Shown here one piece after another: positions 1-8,570 of a stretch of 64,000 bases of DNA (positions are counted from its first letter, which is position 1; each line of letters begins with the position of its first letter). Origin of the DNA: Acidobacterium capsulatum ATCC 51196 (GTDB taxonomy: Bacteria > Acidobacteriota > Terriglobia > Terriglobales > Acidobacteriaceae); assembly GCF_000022565.1 (NCBI RefSeq), contig NC_012483.1, positions 2,480,001 through 2,544,000 of the forward strand. The letters run 5' to 3'. Made by a program: the position numbers and the translations under genes. The notes below the pieces were generated by a model. It had not been told where the DNA came from. It ran no database searches and saw only the letters and a list, made by a program, of their open reading frames with translations.

Positions 1-463
1 CCGCTTTGCGAGCCGCTGCATCACAACCTGCGGCGGCCACCTGCCGGGGTCTGACGCCACGCCGTCTCTCAACCACTCGCAGCACACCCGCAAAATGGCG
101 TCAAATCACCATCGTGCGCCTCGAAATGTGCAGAATCGCTAATATTGATGCGGCTCCGCGGGTTTTCACCAGGAATGGTGCAACTTGCCGGGTACCACAG
201 ATTCCGAGGCAAAACCACATTCAAAAGCACGGTCTGACTGTGCTAGTATCGCCTCCGTTCAAGTTATTTTTTTTCGACGCCTCGCGGCAGTCAAAAAGGA
301 ATTCAGACCAGACGCCGAAACGTGACAGTTCGGCGCTTATCCCGGCCAGCGAAATACGCTCCCTCCGCCCGATTCTCCACAGCCGGGCGTGGCCTGCGCA
401 TTCCTCAAAGGCCAGCTTGTGTCATTTTCCTCCCCCTCCGCGGGCGTGTGGTAAGGAAACCGC
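1..463. other. Upstream region of dnaA, no gene seen
   Basis: No convincing coding sequence is seen here. The open frame on the plus strand at the left edge has no ribosome binding site and runs across the dnaA start. I looked for an origin: no cluster of perfect DnaA boxes (TTATCCACA) is visible. The nearest match is TTCTCCACA around 373, with one mismatch. A run of eight T at 266-273 is the most AT-rich point. The dnaA promoter is probably here, but no -35/-10 pair stands out. Confidence 0.5.
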
Positions 464-1900
464 ATGTCATCGTTCGCAACCGCACCGGCGGCTCCCCTGA
501 ACCCATGGGTTCGCATCCTCGGAGCGCTCGAGAAGAAGGTCAATCGTCAGTCGTATGACACATGGCTCAAGCCCACCCGCTTCAGTCACGTCAAAGACCG
601 CACGCTCATTGTTCGCATTCCCACGACGGATTTCCGTTATATCGCTGATCGCTACGATGACCTGATCCACGAGGCCATCGAGAACCTGCAGCTTGAGTTC
701 GACGAAGTCAGCTTCGTCACGCCGGAAGAAGATCCCATGCTGGCCCGTGCCCGCGAAGACGGTGGCTTTGCTCCCGCCCCGGCGCACGCGCCCAACACAC
801 CGGGCAATGCCGGTGCCCAACGGCCTGCACAGCGCCTCAACGGAGCAATGCCCCAGCAGAGCCGCTTCGACTGGTCCACCGCGGCGCAGCTCAACCCGCG
901 CTACACGTTCGACGCCTTTGTGATTGGCTCTGGCAACCAGTTCGCGCGCGCCGCAGCCGAGGCCGTGGCGGAGCGCCCCTCCAAGGCCTACAACCCGCTC
1001 TTCCTCTACGGCGGAGTGGGCATGGGCAAGACGCATCTCATGCATGCCATTGGCCACGAGGTAAAGCTGCGCAATCCCAGCGCCTCCATTTGCTATGTGT
1101 CGGTGGAGAAGTTCACCAACGAGATGATCAGCTCTCTGCGCTATGACAAGATGACGACCTTCCGCGACAAGTTCCGCTCGGTCGATCTTCTGCTCATTGA
1201 CGACATCCAGTTCCTCTCGCAGAAAGAGCGCACGCAGGAGGAGTTCTTCCACACCTTCAACGCGCTGCACGAGAACATGAAGCAGATCGTCATCGCCTCT
1301 GACCGCCCGCCCAAAGAGCTGCCGGAGATCGAAGACCGCTTGCGCTCGCGCTTTGAATGGGGTCTCATTGCCGACATTCAGCCGCCCGATCTTGAAACCA
1401 AGGTCGCTATTCTGCAGAAGAAGGCCGAGAGCGAACATGTTCTGCTGCCCACCGACGTCGCGCTCTTCATCGCTTCGAACGTACGCACCAACGTGCGCGA
1501 GCTTGAGGGCGCGCTGACGCGCTTGTTTGCCTGGTCACAGCTCAACGGCGTTGAGATCTCTCTGGCCACCACACAGCAGTGCCTGAAGCAGTTCATTGAC
1601 ACGCAGGTGCGCAAGATCACGATTGAGGCCATTCAGCGCGCCGTTGCCGAGCAGTTCGGTATGCGTGTTGTCGAGCTCAAGCAGAAGAACAACTCGCGCG
1701 CTGTCGTCGTGCCCCGCCAGATTGCCATGTACCTGGCCAAGCAGATGACCGAGGCCTCGCTGCCCGAGATCGGCCGCCAGTTCGGCGGCAAGCATCACAC
1801 CACTGTCATGCATTCCATCGGCAAAATCGATGAGCAGCGCCGCACCGACAAGAACCTGAACAGCACCCTCAACAAGCTGCAGGAGACACTGAACAGCTAG
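464..1900 (+). CDS. dnaA: Chromosomal replication initiator protein DnaA
   Basis: DnaA binds DnaA boxes at oriC and melts the origin in its ATP form. The 478-residue length is normal. Domain I spans about residues 10-85, followed by a Pro/Ala-rich linker (about 90-140). The AAA+ domain III carries the Walker A motif GGVGMGKTH (about 183-191) and Walker [11 protein letters not shown]. Domain IV ends with the DnaA signature around [12 protein letters not shown], which reads the DnaA box. The ATG is preceded by AAGGAAA at suitable spacing. dnaN does not follow; an acyltransferase gene does, so the usual dnaA-dnaN pair is broken. A hairpin terminator lies about 40 nt after the stop. Confidence 0.98.
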   Translation: MSSFATAPAAPLNPWVRILGALEKKVNRQSYDTWLKPTRFSHVKDRTLIVRIPTTDFRYIADRYDDLIHEAIENLQLEFDEVSFVTPEEDPMLARAREDGGFAPAPAHAPNTPGNAGAQRPAQRLNGAMPQQSRFDWSTAAQLNPRYTFDAFVIGSGNQFARAAAEAVAERPSKAYNPLFLYGGVGMGKTHLMHAIGHEVKLRNPSASICYVSVEKFTNEMISSLRYDKMTTFRDKFRSVDLLLIDDIQFLSQKERTQEEFFHTFNALHENMKQIVIASDRPPKELPEIEDRLRSRFEWGLIADIQPPDLETKVAILQKKAESEHVLLPTDVALFIASNVRTNVRELEGALTRLFAWSQLNGVEISLATTQQCLKQFIDTQVRKITIEAIQRAVAEQFGMRVVELKQKNNSRAVVVPRQIAMYLAKQMTEASLPEIGRQFGGKHHTTVMHSIGKIDEQRRTDKNLNSTLNKLQETLNS

Positions 1901-1941
1901 GCAACTGCCGTCCAGCCGCACGCGCATTGGGCGCAGCACAG

Positions 1942-1978
1942 AGCCCGCATCCCAGGATTCAGGATGCGGGCTTTCCTT
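1942..1978 (+). terminator. Intrinsic terminator after dnaA
   Basis: Perfect 11-bp stem AGCCCGCATCC (1942-1952) and GGATGCGGGCT (1962-1972) with a 9-nt loop, followed by a short T-rich tail (TTCCTTCT). Its position just after dnaA fits termination of dnaA transcripts. Confidence 0.8.
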
Positions 1979-2416
1979 CTGCGACAGGGCGCCGTCATTG
2001 CTCTTCAAGCAATCGCGGACTGCTGCACGCCGTATGACCTGAATCACAGACACAGAGCCGTCACGCTCACACCTTTTTCATAAACCCGAAGGCTTGATCA
2101 ATTTTCTTCTACGCTATACTGACCTTTCATTCGCGCTAAGGGCCAACACCTGATGTGGCGTTATGACTTCTGGCAACGGCATCCAAGCATGCAAAATTCG
2201 TACCCGCTGGGGAGCAGGCACGTAGAGTCCCGCGCAATATTTACCTACCTGCTGAACGCACTGGAATAGCTTTCATCAACAGCAATCAGCGACATTCGCT
2301 CGTGCACGATTCCAGTAACCATAAACGGCAAGAGTCGATGCCTGCATCGTGACTTGATTTTCAAACGGGATCAGCATCCAACCGCAATCAAAGCCCAGAT
2401 CAAAGAGGTATACCTT
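1979..2416. other. Intergenic region between dnaA and acyltransferase gene
   Basis: About 440 bases with no supported gene, clearly more AT-rich than the flanking dnaA. A weak promoter-like pair is present: TTGATC at 2094-2099 and TATACT at 2115-2120, but the spacing of 15 is short. No DnaA-box cluster was seen. Confidence 0.4.
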
Positions 2417-3565
2417 TTGAACGCGAACTCCGTCACGAACGGAATTTTTGAGAGCCGAGAGAACAACCTCGATTTCCTTCGCTTGCTTCTGGCTCTGTCC
2501 GTTATTTACTCTCACAGCTTTCCGCTTGGCGGCGGGCCGTCCGCAAATGAGCCTTTGAACTGGTTCACCCATGGGCAGTCCACGATCGGAACGATGGCTG
2601 TAGATTCGTTTTTCATTCTCAGCGGATTCCTGGTCACCAACAGCTTCCTGCGCTCAAAATCTGTTTTCAGCTATTTCAAGAAGAGAATCGCACGCATATA
2701 TCCAGCTTTTATTGTCTGCATGTGCCTCTGCGTTCTTGCGGTATCGCTGCTCGGCGAGGCCAAGCTTGCCGGCAATGGCCTGGCTGGAAAGTTGTCAAAT
2801 CTTGCTTTCCACCTGGCAATATTGCATGAACCGATTTATCTTCATAGTTTTTCCTATAACTTCAGCCACAAGGTTGATGCGTCGGTATGGACTATTTGTT
2901 ATGAGTTTTACTGCTATATCGCCGTAGCCGTACTCGGAATCATAGGTGTGCTCGGCAGTCGAAAGTTCATTCTGGGATTGCTCATCTTTTCAGTGGTCGG
3001 GATGGTAGCCTTCTCGATTGCATTCAGTGTGGCTCCTCCGCACAGCTTTCTTGGGCATCTCTTTGCAACCCATGCATACCTGGCAGAACGAATCGATCTC
3101 CGCGATCAACTGATTCCGATGTATTTGTCCGGGGTTGCTTTTTACCTGTTTCGAGACGTCATTCCACACAAAATTCAACTTGCTCTTCCGGCCGCACTAC
3201 TGCTGCTTGTTTCTGCATTCGTCCCTCATCTGTGGTTCGCGACCTTCTCGATCGCGGGTGCATATCTTCTGTTCTGGGTAGGTTTTCACCCTAAGCTGCA
3301 CCTGCAGCGCTTGACCAGTACGGGAGACTACTCCTACGGCATCTATCTGTACGCTTTTCCTATCCAGCAAATCATCCTGGCAAAGCACGGACATGCGATG
3401 GCGCCTTTCACGCTCTTCTTGCTCGCCGTGCCCATAACGGCCCTTTGTGGCGTGCTGAGCTGGCATCTGGTTGAAAAGCGATTCCTGTCGAAGGGGCGGC
3501 GAAAGGGCAAAGACGCACCTATTTTGCCAACGACGGCGGTCTATCAAAGCGGCAGCGCTAAATAG
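2417..3565 (+). CDS. Membrane acyltransferase, acyltransferase 3 family
   Basis: Predicted multi-pass inner-membrane O-acyltransferase (382 residues) of the family that acylates sugars in lipopolysaccharide, exopolysaccharide or glycolipids. The N-terminus shows the family pattern NNLDFLRLLLAL followed by the expected catalytic His in YSHSFPLG (His33). Around ten hydrophobic segments follow, and the C-terminus has the family-like SYGIYLYAFPIQQ stretch. I chose the TTG at 2417 because AAAGAGG sits about 8 nt upstream; a TTG at 2354 is in frame but lacks a site. Base composition is less GC-rich than the neighbours, which may indicate horizontal transfer. The substrate cannot be told from sequence. 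Confidence 0.88.
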   Translation: MNANSVTNGIFESRENNLDFLRLLLALSVIYSHSFPLGGGPSANEPLNWFTHGQSTIGTMAVDSFFILSGFLVTNSFLRSKSVFSYFKKRIARIYPAFIVCMCLCVLAVSLLGEAKLAGNGLAGKLSNLAFHLAILHEPIYLHSFSYNFSHKVDASVWTICYEFYCYIAVAVLGIIGVLGSRKFILGLLIFSVVGMVAFSIAFSVAPPHSFLGHLFATHAYLAERIDLRDQLIPMYLSGVAFYLFRDVIPHKIQLALPAALLLLVSAFVPHLWFATFSIAGAYLLFWVGFHPKLHLQRLTSTGDYSYGIYLYAFPIQQIILAKHGHAMAPFTLFLLAVPITALCGVLSWHLVEKRFLSKGRRKGKDAPILPTTAVYQSGSAK

Positions 3566-3652
3566 ACTTCTTTGTCGACGCTTTCAGCTTTGCAAGGGTA
3601 TGAGGGACTTACGCGCCAGGCTTATGACGTTCATTGCGCGTCCTCGGGAAAC

Positions 3653-3679
3653 ACGCCCGCATCTTCGTGATGCGGGCGT
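3653..3679. terminator. Hairpin between convergent genes
   Basis: Perfect 11-bp stem ACGCCCGCATC / GATGCGGGCGT with a TTCG-containing loop, between the acyltransferase gene and the convergent permease gene. There is no long T tract, so termination strength is uncertain. The rest of the gap up to 3831 shows nothing recognisable. Confidence 0.6.
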
Positions 3680-3831
3680 CTCAATTTACCAGGAAGAGTG
3701 AGTGCCCATGCAAACCCGGCATTGGCGTCCATGGGACCTTTTGGGTTGAGTGCCCAATTCTTGCACTGTGCGCCCCAGATCCGCGTGTCCAGACCTGGGA
3801 TTTCGCAATCGCGGCAACGAACCATGCCGCA

Positions 3832-6498
3832 CTACTGCACCCGCAACGCCTCTGTGGGCTCAATGTGCGTGGCGCGCATCGCTGGCACGGCGCAGGCCAG
3901 CGCCGCCGTCACCGCGAGGCATGCGGCCATGGCTGCCACCACGGCCCCGTCGAGCGGCTGCGTGTCATAGAGCATCGAGCGAATCAGAAATCCCACGCCC
4001 ACGCCACCGGCGATGCCAATCGCCAGCCCGTACAGCACCGGACGCAGTCCATCCACCACCACCAGCCACAATACCTGCACACGCTGCGCGCCCAGAGCAA
4101 TGCGAATGCCGATCTCCGTGGTGCGCTGCGTCACCAGATAGGAGAGCACGCCGTACAGCCCCACAGCAGCGAGCAGCAGCGAGAGCACCGCAAAGGCCAG
4201 CAGCAGAGTCGCGCTGAAGCTCGCCGTATTCGTGGACTGCCCCACCACCTGGTGCAACGTAAGCACCTCGGACAACGGCAGCGAAGGATCGAGCGTCGCA
4301 AACATCTTTTGGATCGGCAATGCCATGTTCAACGGATCGCCCACCGTCCGCACCATCAGTGTGGTGTTGATTGCATTCATGGAACCCGAATACATCGGAA
4401 AATAGAGGGTTGCTTTCGTGGGCTTGGACGCACGGTAGAGCGTGTCACCCACCACGCCGACAATCTCGTAGTCCTCCGGTGTCGGACTCGTCCGGGCAAT
4501 GCGAATCTGCTGCCCCACTGGATCCTCGCCGTGAAAGTACTGCGCGGCAAAGGCACGGCTCACGATCACATATTTGCTATTCGCCAGCCGCTGATCATCC
4601 GTGAAGAAATGTCCACGAATCAGCGGAATCTGCATTGCCTGGAAGTACCCTGGATCAGCCGTGCGCACCAGCGCATCGTCCATCAGAGGATTCGCCGGCA
4701 CAGGCTTGCCGGAAACGGTGAATACCTCGTCGCCCTGCCAGCCCGCACCCGGCGCGGTTGAAACCAGCCCGGGCGCCACCACTCCCGGCATGTGCCGCAC
4801 CCGCTGCAAAAGCGCCTCATGAAAGGCCACAACTTTGGCTGGCGTATCGTACTGCTTACGCGGCAAGGAATACCGCATCGTCAGCACGTGATGCATCGCG
4901 CAACCCAGCCGCGTGCCGCGCATTCGCAAAAAGCTCTGAAAGAGCAGACCCGCGCCAATGAGCAAAACCACGGTCAGCGCAATTTCCGCTGTCAGCAGTA
5001 TCTGCCGCATGCGTGCTTTGCTGACGCTGCCGCCCAACGAGCGCGAGCCCTCCTGCAATGCCTGAAGAACTCCCTTGCCGGTGGAAGAGATTGCCGGCAG
5101 CAACCCGGCCACGATCGCAGTCACAAAGACCAGACCGAGAGAAAAAGCCAGCACTGCGCCGTTCACATGCACCGTGCTCGCACGCGGCAAATCATGCCAG
5201 TGGCTCGCCAGCCAGTGCGTCACCAGCATCGAGAGTCCGACTCCCAGGCCGCCGCCCGCAATGCAGATCAGCAGGCTCTCGGTCATTTGTTCGCGAATCA
5301 GCGCCAGGCGGTTCCCGCCCAGCGCACTGCGCACCGCGACCTCCTTGCGCCGGGCCGCGCTGCGAGCCACCAGCAGATTCGACACATTCAGGCAGGCAAT
5401 CAGCAGCATGCAGAACACAGCGCCCATCAGCACCAACAGAGGCGTGCGAATATCCTGCACCATGTCGCTCAGCATCGGCCGGAAGCGCGCTCCCTCGCTC
5501 ACCGGTTCACTGGCATGTGCCAGGTGGATCCGGTACTGTACCGCGCTCACCTGCGCGGTTGCCGCCGCAGCGCTCACGCCTGGCTTCAGCCGTGCTACCA
5601 CCAGGCTTTGGTGATTGGCATTCTGCGCGTACTGAACGGGCGTAAAGGTCTGCCCATAAGGCAGCCAAAGCTCCACCGACGGATCGGGATAACTGAACCA
5701 TCGCGGCAGCACGCCGATGATGGTGTACGGTACGGAGTTCAAATGCACCTGCTGCCCCAGCACCGCGGGATTGCCCCCGAACCGCCGCTGATACAGGCTC
5801 CACGTCAAAATCACCACCGGATGGCCGCCCGGATGGTCCTCGGCCTTCGTGAATCCCCGCCCCAGAGCCAGCGGCACGCCCAGGGTCGAAAACAGATTCC
5901 ATGAGCCACCCGCGGCCTGCACGGCCTCGGGCAACTGCCCTTGCGCATTCGTCAGGTTCGCTCCCCACCACCGCCACGCGGCCATGCTTTGGAAACCATG
6001 CGTCTGCTTTTGCCACGCAAGATAATCGCCCGGGGCCACTACATTGAGCCCATCCCCGCCATTGAAGCTGTGAGCAAAGTGCTCGTACACCATCACCAGC
6101 TTGCCGGGGTCCTTGAACGGCAAAGGACTCAGCAGCACCGACTGCACAATCGTGAACAGCGAGGTCGTCGCCCCAATGCCCAGCGCCATCACCAGCACGG
6201 CCATTACCGTGAAGCCCGGCGTGCGGCTCAGCGTGCGCACCCCATAGCGCACGTCGCGCCAGATTTTTTCCAGACTGTTCCAGCGCCATGTCGCACGCGC
6301 ATCTTCGCGAAGCAAAGTTGGATTCCCAAATGCGCGCAGCGCCGCCGTTCGCGCATCTTCGGCAGACATTCCGGCCGCGCGATTCTCCGCCATCTGCTGC
6401 TCCAGATGAAAGGCCAGCTCGTCGCTCAACTGCTCCGTCGCCTGCCGCCGCCGAAACAACGTCACCATGGCCATCCGCACCCGCTGCCACCACCGCAT
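3832..6498 (-). CDS. ABC-type permease of the acidobacterial duplicated type (MacB/FtsX)
   Basis: An 888-residue inner-membrane protein. The N-terminus has an amphipathic stretch (LSDELAFHLEQQMAENRAAG) typical of these permeases. A first transmembrane helix (TVMAVLVMALGIGATTSLF), a MacB-type periplasmic core domain and a FtsX permease block follow (about residues 350-480). Then comes a second periplasmic domain and a second FtsX block near the C-terminus (TTEIGIRIALGAQ). No ATPase domain is present, so it is the orphan type common in acidobacteria and almost always paired with PadR. The start at 6498 has AAGGAGAGG upstream and leaves 19 nt after the padR-like gene, so the two are co-transcribed. 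An upstream in-frame extension overlaps the regulator gene and was rejected. The substrate is unknown. Confidence 0.9.
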   Translation of the reverse strand: MRWWQRVRMAMVTLFRRRQATEQLSDELAFHLEQQMAENRAAGMSAEDARTAALRAFGNPTLLREDARATWRWNSLEKIWRDVRYGVRTLSRTPGFTVMAVLVMALGIGATTSLFTIVQSVLLSPLPFKDPGKLVMVYEHFAHSFNGGDGLNVVAPGDYLAWQKQTHGFQSMAAWRWWGANLTNAQGQLPEAVQAAGGSWNLFSTLGVPLALGRGFTKAEDHPGGHPVVILTWSLYQRRFGGNPAVLGQQVHLNSVPYTIIGVLPRWFSYPDPSVELWLPYGQTFTPVQYAQNANHQSLVVARLKPGVSAAAATAQVSAVQYRIHLAHASEPVSEGARFRPMLSDMVQDIRTPLLVLMGAVFCMLLIACLNVSNLLVARSAARRKEVAVRSALGGNRLALIREQMTESLLICIAGGGLGVGLSMLVTHWLASHWHDLPRASTVHVNGAVLAFSLGLVFVTAIVAGLLPAISSTGKGVLQALQEGSRSLGGSVSKARMRQILLTAEIALTVVLLIGAGLLFQSFLRMRGTRLGCAMHHVLTMRYSLPRKQYDTPAKVVAFHEALLQRVRHMPGVVAPGLVSTAPGAGWQGDEVFTVSGKPVPANPLMDDALVRTADPGYFQAMQIPLIRGHFFTDDQRLANSKYVIVSRAFAAQYFHGEDPVGQQIRIARTSPTPEDYEIVGVVGDTLYRASKPTKATLYFPMYSGSMNAINTTLMVRTVGDPLNMALPIQKMFATLDPSLPLSEVLTLHQVVGQSTNTASFSATLLLAFAVLSLLLAAVGLYGVLSYLVTQRTTEIGIRIALGAQRVQVLWLVVVDGLRPVLYGLAIGIAGGVGVGFLIRSMLYDTQPLDGAVVAAMAACLAVTAALACAVPAMRATHIEPTEALRVQ

Positions 6499-6517
6499 TC
6501 GCCTCTCCTTGCGCGGC

Positions 6518-6847
6518 TTACGCGCTTTCCACCACGAGCTGAATTGCTGCCGAAAGCCGGTTCCAGCTCTCTGTCTCTTTTTCAAGCTGCTTCCGCCCGG
6601 CCGCCGTGAGCGAGTAGAACTTCGCCTGCCGCCCGGTCTCAGTCTCGCCCCACCGGGCCCGCACCCATCCCTGCTGCTCCAGCCGGTGCAGCGCCGGATA
6701 CAGCGAGCCCTGCTGCACCTGAAGTACCTCGTTTGAAATCTGCTGAATGCGCTTGGCAATCGCCCAGCCATGCCGTGGCTCCAGCAGAATCGTCTTCAAT
6801 ATCAGCAAGTCGAGTGTGCCCTGCAAAAGATCGCTCGGTTTTCCCAT
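6518..6847 (-). CDS. PadR-family transcriptional regulator
   Basis: A 109-residue winged-helix repressor. The opening [28 protein letters not shown] is the PadR helix-turn-helix pattern (quoted in part: [18 protein letters not shown]). The recognition region reads [16 protein letters not shown], the wing follows, and an amphipathic C-terminal dimerisation helix closes the protein. It is the first gene of a two-gene unit with the permease downstream. An inverted repeat overlaps its own promoter, so autoregulation and control of the permease are likely. No Shine-Dalgarno sequence precedes the ATG and the predicted transcription start is almost at the ATG, suggesting a leaderless mRNA. The inducer is unknown. 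Confidence 0.93.
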   Translation of the reverse strand: MGKPSDLLQGTLDLLILKTILLEPRHGWAIAKRIQQISNEVLQVQQGSLYPALHRLEQQGWVRARWGETETGRQAKFYSLTAAGRKQLEKETESWNRLSAAIQLVVESA

Positions 6848-6852
6848 ACTAT

Positions 6853-6884
6853 GACTATCTACACATCGAATTGTAGATAGTCAA
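6853..6884 (-). promoter_or_regulatory. PadR operator overlapping the padR promoter
   Basis: Perfect 11-bp inverted repeat GACTATCTACA (6853-6863) and TGTAGATAGTC (6872-6882) with an 8-nt spacer. On the minus strand a -35-like TTGACT (6884-6879) and a -10-like TAGATA (6861-6856) are 17 nt apart and lie in the two arms. A bound PadR dimer would therefore cover both promoter elements. The ATG is only 5 nt beyond the repeat. The repeat is seen directly; its role is inferred from PadR autoregulation in general. Confidence 0.8.
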
Positions 6885-6934
6885 GGCATCTATACGCGCT
6901 TCGCTTTCCGATTGTTCCCGGCAAGCCCAGAAAC

Positions 6935-6973
6935 AAAAAGCCTGCACTCGCTGAAAAAGCGAATGCAGGCTTT
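6935..6973 (-). terminator. Terminator of the RDD gene
   Basis: A 16-bp stem with one mismatch, AAAGCCTGCA-CTCGCT (6937-6952) paired with AGCGAA-TGCAGGCTTT (6958-6973), and a 5-nt loop. Read on the minus strand it ends in TTTTTGTTTC. It sits just after the stop of the minus-strand RDD gene. Confidence 0.85.
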
Positions 6974-7000
6974 AAATCTTGCCGGATGCGGCTTTTGCCG

Positions 7001-8347
7001 CTAATTCTCGCGATAGCTGCGCTGATAGGTGCGCGTCATGCGGTCGTGCCAGCCGAGGCGGTCCTCGTCAAAAAACGACCACAGATAGCCCAGCCCAAGC
7101 GGCAGCGCCGCCAGCAGCAGCGCGACGATGCGCTGGCGCATGGCTTGGCGCGTCGGGTTTTCATCATCAAAGGTACACAGCGCGATCTTCGCGTAGCGCA
7201 TGCCCGGCGTGCCTTCGGCAAAGGTGAAGAACAGCCACTGGTACACCGCAAACAACACCAGCAGCGCGGCCCCCGCGCCAGCCAGCGCCAGCTTGCCCGT
7301 GGGCGGATGCGGCGTGCATGCCACAAACGTCGCCACAAAAGCCAGAAATCCTGCGCCCACCAGGCAGGCGTCCACCATGGCGGCCATCAACCGGTCTTCC
7401 AGGCTCGCGCTGTAAATCGGCGCATCCAGCAGCAGCTCGGGCGTCGCCAGCGGCAGGTCCTGCGCCAGAGCGGCGGCGTGGGCCACAGGTTCGCTGTCCA
7501 GGCGAATCGAGTGCCACTCCGGCAGCACCGGCCCTTCGATCACCGGCTCATGCGAGATGGCCTCGGGCTCCACTTCAAAGATGCGCAGTTGCGACTGCTC
7601 CTCTTCGGCGATGCGAAGCGGCCCCTCTTCGAGCCGCGGCCGGGCCTTGCGCGAGGCGATCAATTCACGCGGAAACTCGATCACCCGCGCCGGCAAGGGG
7701 TGCGCCGGCTCAATCGTGGCTGCCTCCACGGGATCCTCAAACAGTTGCGGAGTCTGCTCTGGCTCCGGGTTGTATGCGGATTCCGGCGCCCGCTCCTGCC
7801 TGCGCTTCGCTCCCGAGGCGTAGGCCTCAGCCGGGGTGCGCAGCGCGGGCGGCAGCGACTCTTCGCTGATGCGGTACACCGGTACCGGGGGCTCCTCGAC
7901 GACAGGCGCCGCCATCTCTTCCCAGCGATTGCCTGCAACCTTCTCTGCCTGCTCCTCAAGAGCCGCCTGCTGCATTGAGCGGCTACGATCGCCAGATTCA
8001 TTCCGCTCTATCTCCGCGGCACGATCCAGCTCAAGCCCTTGCAGCATCGCCTGTGCAGCGGCATGCGCCTGATGCGCCGCCTCAGCTGCGGCGCGGGCAG
8101 CCTTGGCTGCCTCCTGTGCCAGCATTTCGCTGTAGCTAGGGGCCTTCGCATAGCGCTCTGCCACCTTGGCGGCAATGCGGCGTCCGGCACGCTCCCCGGC
8201 GGCCGGCTGCAGAGCATCCATGCCGGGCAGCAGATTCTGCTGGTCCCCGGGTACCGCAACCCGTCGCGAACGATGCGCGCTCAGCTTGGCGTTAATCTCA
8301 TCTTTCCAGGCAGGCAGGCTTTGCGTTTGGCTCAAAGTTTTCCTCAT
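7001..8347 (-). CDS. RDD-domain membrane protein with long disordered N-terminus
   Basis: A 448-residue protein. Residues 1 to about 310 are hydrophilic, rich in Ala, Glu, Gln and Arg, with a helical Ala-rich stretch (about 75-115), and contain no domain I recognise. The last 135 residues are an RDD domain: the opening ASLEDRLMAAMVDACLV, two or three hydrophobic segments, then GTPGMRYAKIALC and the closing LGWHDRMTRT motif. RDD proteins are small membrane proteins of mostly unknown role, some linked to ion exchange. The ATG lies right after GGGAAGG. It is transcribed divergently from lptD. Confidence 0.85.
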   Translation of the reverse strand: MRKTLSQTQSLPAWKDEINAKLSAHRSRRVAVPGDQQNLLPGMDALQPAAGERAGRRIAAKVAERYAKAPSYSEMLAQEAAKAARAAAEAAHQAHAAAQAMLQGLELDRAAEIERNESGDRSRSMQQAALEEQAEKVAGNRWEEMAAPVVEEPPVPVYRISEESLPPALRTPAEAYASGAKRRQERAPESAYNPEPEQTPQLFEDPVEAATIEPAHPLPARVIEFPRELIASRKARPRLEEGPLRIAEEEQSQLRIFEVEPEAISHEPVIEGPVLPEWHSIRLDSEPVAHAAALAQDLPLATPELLLDAPIYSASLEDRLMAAMVDACLVGAGFLAFVATFVACTPHPPTGKLALAGAGAALLVLFAVYQWLFFTFAEGTPGMRYAKIALCTFDDENPTRQAMRQRIVALLLAALPLGLGYLWSFFDEDRLGWHDRMTRTYQRSYREN

Positions 8348-8570
8348 CCTTCCCGTTTCGCGAGGGTCTCTTGCTGCTTGCAGTGGACCGGGCGCGACCG
8401 GTGTTTCTGTTGTTTACGAACCAGAAGGCGAACAGCCGGATCGAAAAAGAAGACCGCGAAGACATGGGGCAGCTTTCGCGCGGAACCTCCGCAAACGGCG
8501 ACCACTCCAACACTTCCTCACCAGAGCCGCGGTACGCACCGCAAGGCGAAATATATGCGCCAGCTTTGCT

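Noticed and set aside
467-1438. Long open frame antisense to dnaA
   Set aside because: It lies wholly within dnaA on the other strand, has no ribosome binding site and no recognisable domain; a shadow of GC-rich coding sequence.
3634-4761. Long plus-strand open frame opposite the permease gene
   Set aside because: The translation is His/Arg/Gln-rich nonsense typical of an antisense frame; the minus-strand permease is clearly coding.
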